Origin: Bacteroidales bacterium
GTDB taxonomy: Bacteria > Bacteroidota > Bacteroidia > Bacteroidales > UBA12481
Reading direction: 5' to 3'
DNA length: 16,689 nucleotides
Assembly: GCA_021160155.1 (NCBI GenBank)
Contig: JAGHDB010000303.1
Coordinates: 1-16,689, forward strand
The notes under the pieces were generated by a model that did no database searches, had not been told where the DNA came from, and worked only from the letters and a program-made list of their open reading frames with translations. The translations under genes and the position numbers were made by a program. This document shows, one piece after another, positions 1-9,320 of this stretch. Position 1 is the first letter of the stretch, and each line of letters opens with the position of its first letter.

Positions 1-2
1 AA

Positions 3-3000
3 ATAGTAGAGGCAGCTATTCAGGAAGATGTACAGGCAGTAGCCATTACCAGTTACCAGGGTGGGCACATTGAGTTTTATGAATACCTGCGTGACCGGTT
101 GGATGAAAGCGGAGGAGCACATATCAGGATCTTCGGAGGTGGGGGAGGAGTAATTCTGCCTGAAGAGATTGACGAGTTGGAGAAATACGGCATTACTAAA
201 ATATATTCTCCGGATGACGGCAGGGTCATGGGATTGACCGGGATGGTGAGTCATCTGGTTAACGAGTCGGATTTTCCTATCGGTAATGAAGTTCCGGATT
301 TGAAAGATATACGTGGCGGGGAATCACATGCTCTGGCGACTTTTATCTCAACAATTGAAAATTACCACGATCTGGCACTACCGGTACTGAAAACTTTTAA
401 TAGTGGCGTTTCGTGTAAAAAACCGCCGGTATTGGGTATAACCGGAACCGGCGGAGCAGGAAAATCTTCCCTGATTGATGAATTAGTGCGGCGTTTTAAA
501 CTGGTTCAACCTGAATTAAAACTTGCGGTTGTTACCGTTGATCCTACCCGGAGACGATCGGGCGGGGCACTGCTGGGTGACCGGATTCGCATGAATTCAA
601 TACACCAGCCGGGTATTTTTGTCCGTTCCATGGCTACGCGCCAGCCGCATGTGGCACTGCCGGCTTACATCACAGATATACTATGTCTGTTGGGATTCAG
701 CGGATTTGACCTCATTATTTTGGAATCCTCGGGTATAGGGCAGTCGGATACTTCAATTACCGACTACTGTGACGTGGCACTTTATGTCATGACCCCTGAA
801 TATGGTGCTGCCACACAACTCGAAAAAATTGACATGCTCGATTTTTCGGATTTGGTAGCACTGAATAAATTTGATAAACCCGGGGCTTTGGATGCGCTTA
901 AGGAGGTAAAAAAACAGTACCAGCAAAATCGTAATCTTTTTGATTCACCCCCGGAGCAAATGCCGGTTTTCGGTACAATAGCTTCACAGTTTAATGATCC
1001 GGGAGTTAATGAATTGTTTGAAGCACTGGTGGGTATTCTGACAAAGAAAGAGAATCGTAAATTTTCTTTCCCCGATCATCCTGTTGCGAGAAAAGAGAAG
1101 CTGACAATTATTCCTTCAAAACGAGTACGTTATCTGGCAGAAATTACCGAGACGGTTCAGCACTATAATAAATGGGCTAATGAGCAGGTTGAACGGACCG
1201 ATCGGTGGTATGCTTTGCACGTGGCACTCAGGGAGATTAAAAAGAGTTCATCCGGTATTCCCTCCCTGATAGAGCCCTTACAGGCTGAAGTTGAGAAATG
1301 CAGGAGTGCTATTGACCCAGAGGTAGTAGCATGGGTTGAAAAGTGGCCTGAACAGAAAAAGGTTCTGGAGGCTCCAATATTTCGCTATAAGGTTCGTAAC
1401 CGCACAATAGAGGTAGAAACACATACCGAATCTTTATCCCATTTAAAAATCCCAAAAGTTAGTTTGCCTTCTTACCGGTCATGGGGAGAACTCGTTCGTT
1501 GGATGTTATTTGAGAACCTGCCCGGCACCTTTCCCTTTGCAGCCGGGGTTTATCCTTTCAAACGGGAGTTTGAAGATCCTACGCGGATGTTTGCAGGCGA
1601 AGGTGGTCCTGAACGAACCAACCGGCGCTTTCATTACCTGTCGAAAAACCAACCGGCAAAAAGACTTTCAACAGCTTATGATTCAGCCACTTTATATGGT
1701 CGTAATCCCGACCGGCGCAAAGATATTTACGGTAAAATCGGTAACAGTGGTGTGTCGATCTGTACGCTGGATGATTCAAAGAGGCTTTATTCAGGCTTTG
1801 ACCTTCTGGATCCTAAAACTTCGGTATCAATGACCATTAACGGTCCGGCACCCGTTATGGCTGCATTCTTTTTAAATACAGCCATTGACCAGGCTTGTGA
1901 GAAATATATCCGGTCAGAAGGATTGGTTGATAAAACCAGAGCCAAAATCGATGCTATTTTTAAACAGGCTGATGTTCCCAAGCCTGAATACCGTGCGAAT
2001 CTTCCGGATGGACATGACGGGTTTGGATTGATGCTTCTGGGCGTGTCGGGCGAAGAGGTGCTGGATGCGGATATTTATTATAAAATCAAGGCGGAGACCC
2101 TCAGACAGGTCAGAGGTACTCTTCAGGCAGACATCCTTAAAGAAGACCAGGCTCAGAATACGTGTCTGTTTTCCACAGACTTTTCGTTAAAACTGATGGG
2201 GGATGTCCAGCAGTATTTTATAGAACACGGGGTAAGAAATTTTTACTCTGTATCAATTTCGGGATACCACATTGCCGAAGCAGGTGCCAACCCGATTTCA
2301 CAACTGGCTTTTACCCTGGCCAACGGTTTTACCTATGTTGAATACTATCTCTCGAGAGGGATGAAGATCGATGATTTTGCTCCTAATCTATCGTTTTTCT
2401 TTTCAAACGGACTGGATCCTGAGTTTTCTGTAATAGGCAGGGTAGCCCGCCTCATCTGGGCGAAAGCGATAAAATATAAATATGGAGGTAACGATCGATC
2501 ACAGAAATTGAAATATCACATTCAGACTTCAGGACGTTCACTGCATGCACAGGAGATCGGATTTAATGACATACGTACTACGCTACAGGCACTTTATGCG
2601 ATCTATGATAATTGTAATTCCTTACATACCAATGCCTATGACGAGGCCATTACAACTCCAACAGAAGAATCGGTACGAAGGGCCATGGCCATTCAAATGA
2701 TCATCAATCATGAGCTTGGATTAGCACAAAACCAGAATCCATTACAGGGTTCTTTTATTATTGAAGAGTTAACCAAATTAGTTGAAGAAGCAGTATTGCT
2801 TGAATTTGAACGAATTACTGAACGCGGAGGAGTACTGGGAGCCATGGAGCACAATTATCAACGTAATAAAATTCAGGAAGAGTCACTCTATTATGAGCAA
2901 TTAAAGAACAGTGGAGAGTTGCCAATTATGGGGGTCAATACCTTTATTTCATCCGGGGGTTCTCCGCTGGTCAGGCCGGGTGAAGTGATCCGGGCGACAG

Positions 3001-3212
3001 AAGAAGAAAAAGAACACCAGTTGGCTTCGCTGGAGGCATTTCATAAAAGAAACCGGAAAGCAGCACCGGTCTGGCTTAAAAAGATCAAACAGGCAGCTTT
3101 AACCCAAACGAATGTTTTTGAGGTATTGATGCAGGCTGGAAAATACTGTTCGATGGGGCAAATCACCGAAGCTCTGTTTGAAGTTGGAGGACAATACCGA
3201 AGAAATATGTAG
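3..3212 (+). CDS. icmF: Fused isobutyryl-CoA mutase IcmF, 5'-truncated by the window edge
   Basis: Adenosylcobalamin-dependent mutase that interconverts isobutyryl-CoA and n-butyryl-CoA in the cytoplasm, fused to its own MeaI-type G-protein chaperone. The frame is open to the left edge, so the true start lies outside; TTG at 99 is an internal Leu codon. About 1069 residues are visible, with probably some 60-70 missing, including the DxHxxG cobalamin-binding His motif. Seen in order: the end of the B12 domain (SYQGGH, then IRIFGGGGG), a P-loop (GTGGAGKSS, nt 444-470), DPTRRRSGG and NKFD of the GTPase, a linker, then the mutase barrel ([22 protein letters not shown] with the catalytic-region His at 2268-2270). 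Two specificity positions read Phe (nt 1590-1592, in MFAG) and Gln (nt 2154-2156, in QAQNTC). Methylmalonyl-CoA mutase has Tyr and Arg there, so this supports IcmF over MCM. The gene converges with the butyrate-kinase-like gene, with two bases between stops. Confidence 0.95.
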   Translation: MVEAAIQEDVQAVAITSYQGGHIEFYEYLRDRLDESGGAHIRIFGGGGGVILPEEIDELEKYGITKIYSPDDGRVMGLTGMVSHLVNESDFPIGNEVPDLKDIRGGESHALATFISTIENYHDLALPVLKTFNSGVSCKKPPVLGITGTGGAGKSSLIDELVRRFKLVQPELKLAVVTVDPTRRRSGGALLGDRIRMNSIHQPGIFVRSMATRQPHVALPAYITDILCLLGFSGFDLIILESSGIGQSDTSITDYCDVALYVMTPEYGAATQLEKIDMLDFSDLVALNKFDKPGALDALKEVKKQYQQNRNLFDSPPEQMPVFGTIASQFNDPGVNELFEALVGILTKKENRKFSFPDHPVARKEKLTIIPSKRVRYLAEITETVQHYNKWANEQVERTDRWYALHVALREIKKSSSGIPSLIEPLQAEVEKCRSAIDPEVVAWVEKWPEQKKVLEAPIFRYKVRNRTIEVETHTESLSHLKIPKVSLPSYRSWGELVRWMLFENLPGTFPFAAGVYPFKREFEDPTRMFAGEGGPERTNRRFHYLSKNQPAKRLSTAYDSATLYGRNPDRRKDIYGKIGNSGVSICTLDDSKRLYSGFDLLDPKTSVSMTINGPAPVMAAFFLNTAIDQACEKYIRSEGLVDKTRAKIDAIFKQADVPKPEYRANLPDGHDGFGLMLLGVSGEEVLDADIYYKIKAETLRQVRGTLQADILKEDQAQNTCLFSTDFSLKLMGDVQQYFIEHGVRNFYSVSISGYHIAEAGANPISQLAFTLANGFTYVEYYLSRGMKIDDFAPNLSFFFSNGLDPEFSVIGRVARLIWAKAIKYKYGGNDRSQKLKYHIQTSGRSLHAQEIGFNDIRTTLQALYAIYDNCNSLHTNAYDEAITTPTEESVRRAMAIQMIINHELGLAQNQNPLQGSFIIEELTKLVEEAVLLEFERITERGGVLGAMEHNYQRNKIQEESLYYEQLKNSGELPIMGVNTFISSGGSPLVRPGEVIRATEEEKEHQLASLEAFHKRNRKAAPVWLKKIKQAALTQTNVFEVLMQAGKYCSMGQITEALFEVGGQYRRNM

Positions 3213-3214
3213 GA

Positions 3215-4306
3215 TCAGTAATCTTTGGGCTCAATTTCTCCGATCAGCACATAATACCCGTTCAATGCGAGGGTTTCTACATCATCTTCACTTGCATAGG
3301 TGTGAATAGGTGCTATTTTTCGAATTCTCCAAAGTAGTTCATCCATAAAAATTTTACTGTGTGTGAGTCCGCCAGTCAGCAGGATTGCATCCACTTCTCC
3401 TCCCAGTACAGCGTACATTGAACCTGCTGTTTTGGCCACCTGATAAGCCATGGCCTTTAAATAAAAAACCGCTTTCTCATCTCCGTTTCGAGCCATATGA
3501 TCGGCCGAATAGCCGTCATGTACTCCAAGATAAGCAAACAATCCTCCATCCATGGTAAGCATCCTGTATAATTCATTCTCGCTGTACTTGCCTGAATAGC
3601 AGAGCCGGATCAGATCCCCGAACGGTATCGATCCGGAACGTGACGGAGAAAACGGCCCGTCACCGTCAAGGCCCTGATTCGAATCGATAACCTTTCCCTT
3701 ACGGTGTGCACCCCCGGTAATCCCATTACCCATCTGAGCTACAATAAGATTCAGATCGGAATATTTTTTCTGTATTGTTTTGGCATATTTTCTGGCCACC
3801 GATTTTTGCTCTAAAGCATGGATGATGGATTTACGTTTAAAAAGAGGGTGCCCGGAGACCCTGGCGATTTCGTCAAATTCATCAACCACTACAGGATCTG
3901 CAACATAGGCGGAGGAATTCGGAATTTGACGGGTCAGTTCATTAGCAATTAATCCCCCGAGGTTCAATACATCATTTCCGGATACCCCTTTTTTCAGATC
4001 CCCCACCATGGCAGGAGTGATCCGGTACACTCCTGCTGAAACAGGTTTGACCAAACCACCTCTTGAAATAATAATCCGGATATTTTGAACAGGCAGATCA
4101 TTTCTTTTTAATTCTTCTAAAATTTGTTTTGAACGGTACAGGGTTTCATCCGGATACTTCTTAAAATCAAGATGTTCAGCTTCAGGATGCATCACCTTTT
4201 TTAAAAAAATCATTTGCCGGTTACGAAACAATCCGATATTGGTAAATGGCACTCTGGGGTGGATAGCCAGGATGAGCTGGTCTTGAAAAGTGCTTTTTGT
4301 ATTCAT
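3215..4306 (-). CDS. Butyrate kinase-like protein with a degenerate active site
   Basis: Member of the acetokinase family, closest in pattern to butyrate kinase (Buk), which transfers phosphate between acyl phosphate and ADP. I chose ATG at 4306 (363 aa, close to the usual Buk length of about 355); the longer frame to 4375 would overlap the divergent M28 gene and adds an unlikely N-terminus. Buk-like blocks are clear: SRGGLVKP (Arg82), DPVVVDE (Asp137), KSIIHALEQKSVAR, GAHRKGKVID, GDGPFSPSRSG (Arg223), LTGGLTHS (310-313) and ASEDD near the C-terminus. The first phosphate motif, normally INPGSTSTK, reads IHPRVPFTN (residues 15-23). The positions matching Asn7, Ser10, Ser12 and Lys14 of Methanosarcina acetate kinase are thus His, Val, Phe and Asn. 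The His180 position is Gln191 (AQMGNG). The reading frame is intact, so this is not an obvious pseudogene. It may be a non-catalytic or altered paralogue; that is inference. It could relate to IcmF through butyryl or isobutyryl groups. Confidence 0.85.
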   Translation of the reverse strand: MNTKSTFQDQLILAIHPRVPFTNIGLFRNRQMIFLKKVMHPEAEHLDFKKYPDETLYRSKQILEELKRNDLPVQNIRIIISRGGLVKPVSAGVYRITPAMVGDLKKGVSGNDVLNLGGLIANELTRQIPNSSAYVADPVVVDEFDEIARVSGHPLFKRKSIIHALEQKSVARKYAKTIQKKYSDLNLIVAQMGNGITGGAHRKGKVIDSNQGLDGDGPFSPSRSGSIPFGDLIRLCYSGKYSENELYRMLTMDGGLFAYLGVHDGYSADHMARNGDEKAVFYLKAMAYQVAKTAGSMYAVLGGEVDAILLTGGLTHSKIFMDELLWRIRKIAPIHTYASEDDVETLALNGYYVLIGEIEPKDY

Positions 4307-4361
4307 CTTTATCAATTTATTCGCATGAAAGTAATCAGTTTTTGGCAATTTTACCGATGAA

Positions 4362-5741
4362 ATGAAAAAATACAAATTTATAAAATGGTTTTATGTCATC
4401 CTTCTGTTGATTATTCCATGGAGGATGACCGCACAACAGGAGGTGATTCAACAAATTTTCAGGGAAGCTCTGACGGATTACACTGCTTATAACCACTTGC
4501 AATGGTTAACTGAACATACGGCGGGAAGAATTTGCGGTACTCCTGAGGCTGCTGCTGCAGTTGAATACACCTATCAATTGATGAAACAAATGGATCTTGA
4601 TTCGGTTTGGTTGCAACCGGTACAGGTCAGGAGTTGGGATCGTGGTGAACCTGAAACCGGCCGGATCATTTCGCTGAATTCAGGAGTCATTGAAGTACCG
4701 GTAACTGCTTTGGGATGGTCGATCGGAACGGGGAATAACGGGATCACGGCTCATGTGGTTGAAGTACGTTCCAAGAAGGAACTGCAACGACTCAATCGTG
4801 ATTCCGTGGCAGGGAAACTGGTTTTTTTCAATCAACCGATGGACCCGGCTGCGATTTCAACGTTTAGTGCATACGGAGGAGCGGTTTGGCAACGGACCAA
4901 TGGACCGGTACTCGCCGCTAAACTCGGAGCTGCAGGTTGTTTAATCCGCTCACTGAGTATCGAGATTGATGATATCCCGCATACCGGAATTACACGGTAT
5001 CAGGAAGGAGTGCCTAAAATACCTGCCGTAGCTGTTTCAACCCGGGCATCCAATATGTTGAGCCGGATGTTGAAAAGTGAACCCGGGCTCCGGTTTTATT
5101 TTCGTACTACCTGCAAAGAAGGGCCGGAAATGAACTCCTATAATGTCATAGGTGAAATCCGGGGGGCTGATCATAAGAATCAGTTTATCACAATTGGCGG
5201 ACATCTGGACGCCTGGGATACCGGTCAGGGGGCGCAGGATGATGGCGGAGGATGTATGCAGGCCATTGAGGTGCTTCGCTTGTTTAAAAAACTGGGAATT
5301 ACTCCCCGGCATACCATCCGGGCGGTTATGTTCATGGATGAAGAAGTAGCTCAACGTGGCGGTCAGATGTATGCGAAAACAGCTGACCATAAAAGTGAGG
5401 TTCATCTTGCCGCACTGGAGTCAGACCGGGGTGTTTTCAGGCCGATGGCGCTGGCTGTATCCGGGAATAAAAAACAGATGAATAATTTAAAAAAATGGGC
5501 ACCTCTGTTCAAACCTTACCAGATCAGTCTGGTGCATGGTGGAGGAGGAACGGATGTGGGACCACTGAAAAAATATTATCCTGATCTGCTTCTAATGGGA
5601 CTGATCCCGGATGATCAACGCTATTTCACACTTCATCATTCTGCTGCTGACAGGTTTGAAACGGTTAACCGGCGGGAAATGCAGCTGGGATCTGCCGCAA
5701 TTGCTTCACTGGTTTACCTGTTTGATCAATATGGCCTGTAA
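4362..5741 (+). CDS. Exported M28-family zinc metallopeptidase with PA domain (carboxypeptidase Q-like)
   Basis: Probable aminopeptidase or carboxypeptidase acting in the periplasm or outside the cell on peptides. The 459 aa protein opens with a signal peptide (basic KKYKFIK, hydrophobic core, likely cleavage near TAQ at 23-25). Residues about 130-250 look like a protease-associated (PA) domain inserted before the catalytic core. The catalytic domain follows from about 258. All expected di-zinc ligands of M28 can be placed: His281 and Asp283 (GGHLDAWD), Asp293 (AQDDGGG), the Glu327-Glu328 pair (MDEE), Asp355 (ESD) and His426 (LHHSAAD). The start is fixed by the signal peptide and lies 55 bp from the divergent kinase-like gene. 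I saw no convincing promoter in that gap. It is the first of six plus-strand genes that end at the terminator near 10743. Substrate is not predictable from sequence. Confidence 0.93.
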   Translation: MKKYKFIKWFYVILLLIIPWRMTAQQEVIQQIFREALTDYTAYNHLQWLTEHTAGRICGTPEAAAAVEYTYQLMKQMDLDSVWLQPVQVRSWDRGEPETGRIISLNSGVIEVPVTALGWSIGTGNNGITAHVVEVRSKKELQRLNRDSVAGKLVFFNQPMDPAAISTFSAYGGAVWQRTNGPVLAAKLGAAGCLIRSLSIEIDDIPHTGITRYQEGVPKIPAVAVSTRASNMLSRMLKSEPGLRFYFRTTCKEGPEMNSYNVIGEIRGADHKNQFITIGGHLDAWDTGQGAQDDGGGCMQAIEVLRLFKKLGITPRHTIRAVMFMDEEVAQRGGQMYAKTADHKSEVHLAALESDRGVFRPMALAVSGNKKQMNNLKKWAPLFKPYQISLVHGGGGTDVGPLKKYYPDLLLMGLIPDDQRYFTLHHSAADRFETVNRREMQLGSAAIASLVYLFDQYGL

Positions 5742-5769
5742 TTTGTTATACTATGAAACGTTAAATATC

Positions 5770-6471
5770 ATGATGCAGAGACGAATTGTTATTTTATTCA
5801 TGTTGCTGGTGACGGCCGGAACACTGAAATCACAGGTGTATTATAATCCGAATGTGGCTATTAAACCGATCCCGACACTTTCAGTGTATAAAGTGGTGAT
5901 TACAGATTCAACTACTACCCTGGTGATCCGGATAAGGAACGAAAAACAACTTGCCCCATTTTTTATCCGAACTAAAAGATTGAAAATAAGAAAAGTAGGA
6001 GATCAATTCGGGGGTAAACTGCTCTCCTCGGAGAATGTTCCGTTTTATCCTTATAAACATGTTTTTACTACCCGGAATGAAATTTTTGAATTTACACTGG
6101 TTTTCCCGGCGCTGAAACCTCCCGTTAAATATTTCGATTTGATCGAAGATACACCTCAGAAAGAATTTTATATTCAGGGCATTATATTGGATCCTGACCT
6201 GAACCGGGCCATTACCAAAGGATTCCTGGATTTTCAGCGGGGTGATCGTGAAGGAGCACTAAAGGCTTTTATTGATGTGGCTAACATGGATCTTTATTTT
6301 GAATACGGATTGGCCTACTTTAACATTTTATATCTCCTGGCTGATATGAACCGTTGGGAGGAGGCAAAAGAGTGGTATAAGAAGTTTAAAAATCATTTTT
6401 TCTACGATCGTAAATTACTTGAGAATGAACTTTACAGATTAGGTGTGACACAAAAGATTCAGTCACATTGA
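5770..6471 (+). CDS. Hypothetical exported protein with TPR-like C-terminus
   Basis: I do not recognise a named family. I place the start at ATG 5770 (ATG 5773 is equally possible), giving about 233 aa that open with a good signal peptide (MMQRRIVILFMLLVTAG, cleavage around KSQ). The frame also runs upstream into the M28 gene, but that extension reads as out-of-frame shadow. The N-terminal half is rich in beta-type alternation (for example SVYKVVI, TTLVIRIR, FEFTLVF). The last 70 residues or so are helical and amphipathic, with a TPR-like pattern (GDREGALKAF, then NRWEEAKEWYKKF). It follows the M28 stop by 28 bp and sits 61 bp before gpmI, so it probably shares the transcript of its neighbours. 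It has no lipobox Cys, so a soluble periplasmic protein is the simplest reading. Confidence 0.75.
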   Translation: MMQRRIVILFMLLVTAGTLKSQVYYNPNVAIKPIPTLSVYKVVITDSTTTLVIRIRNEKQLAPFFIRTKRLKIRKVGDQFGGKLLSSENVPFYPYKHVFTTRNEIFEFTLVFPALKPPVKYFDLIEDTPQKEFYIQGIILDPDLNRAITKGFLDFQRGDREGALKAFIDVANMDLYFEYGLAYFNILYLLADMNRWEEAKEWYKKFKNHFFYDRKLLENELYRLGVTQKIQSH

Positions 6472-6532
6472 AGCTGATTATGACAGTTTCCTGAAAACAG
6501 AAAATGAATTTATCCTAAATATAAAAACTTAA

Positions 6533-8053
6533 ATGCAACAAAAGACAATACTGATTATTTTAGATGGTTGGGGATGTGGTGACAACCCTGATGTGGATGC
6601 GATTCAACAGGCTCAAACGCCGAATATTGACCGGTACAAAAGCATTTATCCCAATTCGAGATTGAGAACCAGCGGTGGGTTTGTGGGATTGCCTGACGGA
6701 CAGATGGGGAATTCAGAAGTCGGTCATCTGAATATCGGTGCCGGAAGAATTGTTTACCAGGATCTGGTGCGGATAAACCGTGCTATTCAAGATCATTCGA
6801 TTGAGAAAAACCCAATGCTTGTTGAGGCATTTACAGGGGCTAAAGAACATGACCGTCAAGTACATTTTATCGGCCTGGTGAGTGATGGTGGTGTGCATTC
6901 ACTGAATACACACCTGTATCAACTTTGTGATATGACCGCATCGTACGGGTTGGAGCGTGTATTTATCCATGCTATTACCGACGGGCGGGATACCGATCCC
7001 AGGAGTGGGGCCGGCTTTATAGAGCAGTTACAGGCTCATTTGCAGCATTCAAACGGAAAGGTGGCGAGTGTAATAGGACGTTATTACTCAATGGACCGTG
7101 ACAAACGGTGGGAACGGATCAGAGATGGATATGACCTTTATGTGCATGGGAAAGGTCAACATGCAACGGATCCTGTTAAAGCAATTGAGGAGAGCTATGC
7201 CGGGGGAATTACGGATGAATTTATCCGTCCGGTTGTACTGGTCGATGATCAGGATGAACCTTTAACCACAATCCGGGAAAATGATGTGGTTATCTGTTTC
7301 AATTTCAGAACTGACCGGCTCAGGCAGCTAACCCAGGTGTTGACGCAGCAGGATATGCCTGAATGGGGAATGAAGACAATTCCCCTTCAGTATTATACTA
7401 TGGCCCGGTATGACGATAATTTTAAAGGGATCAAGGTTATTTTTGATAAAAAACATCTTGAAGATACACTGGGAGAACTGGTGGCCCGGTCGGGGAAAAA
7501 ACAAATCCGGATTGCTGAAACCGAAAAATATGCTCATGTGACCTTTTTCTTCTCCGGGGGGCGTGAAGAACCTTTCCATCATGAGAAACGGATCCTGATC
7601 CCATCTCCCAAAGTAGCTACTTATGATTTGCAACCTGAAATGAGTGCATATAAAGTGAAAGATGCAATTGTAAAAGAGTTGAATCAGAGAGAGGCCGACT
7701 TTATCTGCCTGAATTTTGCTAATGGAGATATGGTAGGTCATACCGGTATCTGGCCGGCCATAATTAAAGCGGTAGAAGCAGTGGATTATTGTGTGGGAGA
7801 GGTGGTTGAAGCAGCCCGGGCTAACGGCTATGCTGTACTTATCATTGCAGATCACGGGAATGCAGATTATGCAATAAATCCTGACGGATCACCCAATACC
7901 GCTCATTCGTTAAATCCGGTTCCCTGTATCCTGGTGAGTGATTATAAAGGGGAAATAAGAGACGGAATACTGGCAGATGTAGCTCCTACCATTCTTAAAA
8001 TAATGGGCATGCAACAACCGTCAGCTATGACAGGTAAGGCATTAATAGATTGA
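6533..8053 (+). CDS. gpmI: 2,3-bisphosphoglycerate-independent phosphoglycerate mutase
   Basis: Interconverts 3-phosphoglycerate and 2-phosphoglycerate in glycolysis and gluconeogenesis, using two Mn ions and a phosphoserine intermediate; cytoplasmic. It is 506 aa, the normal length for the family. All key residues can be seen: Asp11 (LDGWG), the phosphorylated Ser61 (GNSEVGH), His122 (DGGVHS), Asp150 and Asp153 (TDGRDTDP), Asp399 and His403 (NGDMVGHTG), Asp440-His441 (ADHGNAD) and His458 (TAHSLNP). These match the metal and substrate ligands known from the Geobacillus stearothermophilus enzyme. The start is ATG 6533, just before the conserved ILIILDGWG strand. The 61-bp gap before it is AT-rich, with no good TAnnTTTG element, so I take it as part of the upstream transcript. 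The DUF3109 gene starts 7 bases after its stop. Confidence 0.98.
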   Translation: MQQKTILIILDGWGCGDNPDVDAIQQAQTPNIDRYKSIYPNSRLRTSGGFVGLPDGQMGNSEVGHLNIGAGRIVYQDLVRINRAIQDHSIEKNPMLVEAFTGAKEHDRQVHFIGLVSDGGVHSLNTHLYQLCDMTASYGLERVFIHAITDGRDTDPRSGAGFIEQLQAHLQHSNGKVASVIGRYYSMDRDKRWERIRDGYDLYVHGKGQHATDPVKAIEESYAGGITDEFIRPVVLVDDQDEPLTTIRENDVVICFNFRTDRLRQLTQVLTQQDMPEWGMKTIPLQYYTMARYDDNFKGIKVIFDKKHLEDTLGELVARSGKKQIRIAETEKYAHVTFFFSGGREEPFHHEKRILIPSPKVATYDLQPEMSAYKVKDAIVKELNQREADFICLNFANGDMVGHTGIWPAIIKAVEAVDYCVGEVVEAARANGYAVLIIADHGNADYAINPDGSPNTAHSLNPVPCILVSDYKGEIRDGILADVAPTILKIMGMQQPSAMTGKALID

Positions 8054-8060
8054 ATCATAG

Positions 8061-8633
8061 ATGCTTGAGATCGGAAAAACATTGGTTAGCCTGCAATTAA
8101 TCAACAGTTTTTTTTGCTGTGACCTGGCAGCCTGTAAAGGGGCCTGTTGTGTGGAAGGGGATAGTGGTGCCCCTCTGTCTGACGAAGAAATCAGTATGTT
8201 AAAAGAGGATTTTGATAAGATACAACCTTTTATGACTGAGGCAGGTGTTCAGGCAGTTAAAGATCAGGGTGTCTTTGTGGTTGATAACGATTACGACCGG
8301 GTGACACCTTTGATCGGGGGCAGGGAGTGTGCTTTCGCGGTTTTTGACCATGGGATTGCTTCCTGTGCCATTGAGAAAGCTTTTGAGGCTAAAGCAACTG
8401 CTCTGCGTAAACCGGTAAGTTGTCATCTTTATCCGGTACGAATCCGGTCTTACCAGCAATATGATGCGGTTAACTATGATGAATGGCATCTCTGCCAGCC
8501 GGCACGACAGAAAGGAATGGAAATGGGAATGCCCGTGTACCGGTTTGTCAGGGAAGCACTTATTAGAAAATATGGATCTGAATGGTATGAACAACTTGAT
8601 TATGCAGCACAACATCTTGAGATCACCAGGTGA
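8061..8633 (+). CDS. DUF3109 family cysteine-rich protein
   Basis: 190 aa protein of the DUF3109 family, common in Bacteroidota and of unknown function. The N-terminus (IGKTLVSL, then FFCCDLAACKGACCVEGDSG) is the family hallmark and supports ATG 8061 as the start. Nine cysteines are visible: C19, C20, C25, C29, C30, C90, C102, C121 and C145. The CxxxCC cluster, together with the later single cysteines and His122 (SCHLYPVR), resembles the metal or Fe-S binding layout of YkgJ-type zinc/iron-chelating domains; metal binding here is inference. No signal peptide or membrane segment is visible, so it should be cytoplasmic. It is very tightly placed after gpmI, which implies co-transcription and probably translational coupling, but does not by itself show a glycolytic role. 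Confidence 0.92.
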   Translation: MLEIGKTLVSLQLINSFFCCDLAACKGACCVEGDSGAPLSDEEISMLKEDFDKIQPFMTEAGVQAVKDQGVFVVDNDYDRVTPLIGGRECAFAVFDHGIASCAIEKAFEAKATALRKPVSCHLYPVRIRSYQQYDAVNYDEWHLCQPARQKGMEMGMPVYRFVREALIRKYGSEWYEQLDYAAQHLEITR

Positions 8634-8636
8634 TTC

Positions 8637-8668
8637 TTTGAGCTACGGTAGAATTATCACTATCTTCA
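8637..8668 (+). promoter_or_regulatory. Candidate Bacteroidota-type promoter before the 8694 gene
   Basis: TTTG at 8637-8640 matches the -33 element, followed after exactly 20 bases by TATCTTCA at 8661-8668, a partial match (4 of 6 fixed bases) to the -7 element TAnnTTTG. Spacing is right and the gene starts 25 bases later. The weak -7 element makes this tentative. Confidence 0.3.
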
Positions 8669-8693
8669 CTTCCTCAATCCTAAAAGAGCAGTT

Positions 8694-9308
8694 ATGAAAA
8701 AACTATGGATACTTCTGCTGCCCTTGTCTTTTCTGTCAAGTCACATTACAGCCCAGGAAGTAACCGATTCGTCTGTAGTGGTACTCAAGGAAGGCAGATT
8801 TATTTATCAGGGAAGAATCTATAAAGAAAATGCCTCTTATGTAACCCTCGGATATGGTGCGGGCTGGAATCTGGGCAAAAACACCATTGAGCAAAACATG
8901 ATCCTCTCTTATCACCATTTTATTAAAGGGTTAGGCCTTTTCGGCGGTTATCATTCGTCATCTGACAATAAGATCTGGTGGCGATCCTACCAAAAATTAA
9001 ATGACGTGTTTATCGGTGCAGGGAAACGGTGGGAAAACACAAAATTTAATGCAGCGATTTTTGCCGGTCCGGCACTCTCATACGGCTCTTATAAGACCTG
9101 GAACCCGGAAAAGGAAAAAGAGTGGGCTTACGGGTTTCTCGAACCGGGTTTGTTTATTGAAGCCCAACTGACTTACCAGATTCTTTATGATGTAGGGATT
9201 GGTCTGACATGTTACAGCAGCCTGAATCGCTATTACAAGGTGGCAGGTGCTGAAATTCACCTGTTTTTTTCCACCGCATATGTACGTAATTTTGAAAAGC
9301 AAATATAA
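8694..9308 (+). CDS. Hypothetical exported protein, probable small outer-membrane beta-barrel
   Basis: 204 aa protein without a family I can name. It begins with a clear signal peptide (MKKLWILLLPLSFLSS, cleavage likely after ITA or ITAQ, residues 18-21). The mature part of about 184 residues is rich in Gly and aromatic residues and has repeated short alternating strands, for example ASYVTLGYGAGWNLG, GLGLFGGYH, FNAAIFAGPALSYGSY, YDVGIGLTCYSSL and EIHLFFSTAYV. This pattern is typical of small 8- to 10-strand outer-membrane barrels, but the call rests only on composition and strand rhythm. The start follows the DUF3109 stop by 60 bp, with a candidate promoter in the gap. The M20 dipeptidase gene begins 12 bp after its stop. 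Confidence 0.65.
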   Translation: MKKLWILLLPLSFLSSHITAQEVTDSSVVVLKEGRFIYQGRIYKENASYVTLGYGAGWNLGKNTIEQNMILSYHHFIKGLGLFGGYHSSSDNKIWWRSYQKLNDVFIGAGKRWENTKFNAAIFAGPALSYGSYKTWNPEKEKEWAYGFLEPGLFIEAQLTYQILYDVGIGLTCYSSLNRYYKVAGAEIHLFFSTAYVRNFEKQI

Positions 9309-9320
9309 AATCATACCCAA

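Noticed and set aside
99..101. TTG as a start codon for the mutase gene
   Set aside because: The frame is open back to base 3 and codes for conserved cobalamin-domain sequence (SYQGGH) before it, so this is an internal Leu.
4307..4361. Divergent promoter pair between the kinase-like and M28 genes
   Set aside because: On the minus strand TACTTTCA resembles a -7 element but has two mismatches and no TTTG at proper spacing; on the plus strand nothing fits. A promoter may exist, but I cannot place it.
4307..4375. N-terminal extension of the kinase-like gene
   Set aside because: It would overlap the divergent M28 start, adds 23 residues unlike the family, and the ATG at 4306 gives the expected length.
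5611..5769. N-terminal extension of the TPR-like hypothetical gene into the M28 gene
   Set aside because: It reads as out-of-frame M28 coding sequence, while ATG 5770 gives a clean signal peptide.
7328..7855. Minus-strand frame of 175 codons inside gpmI
   Set aside because: It is antisense to the conserved catalytic part of gpmI, with no recognisable motifs and a composition expected of a shadow frame.
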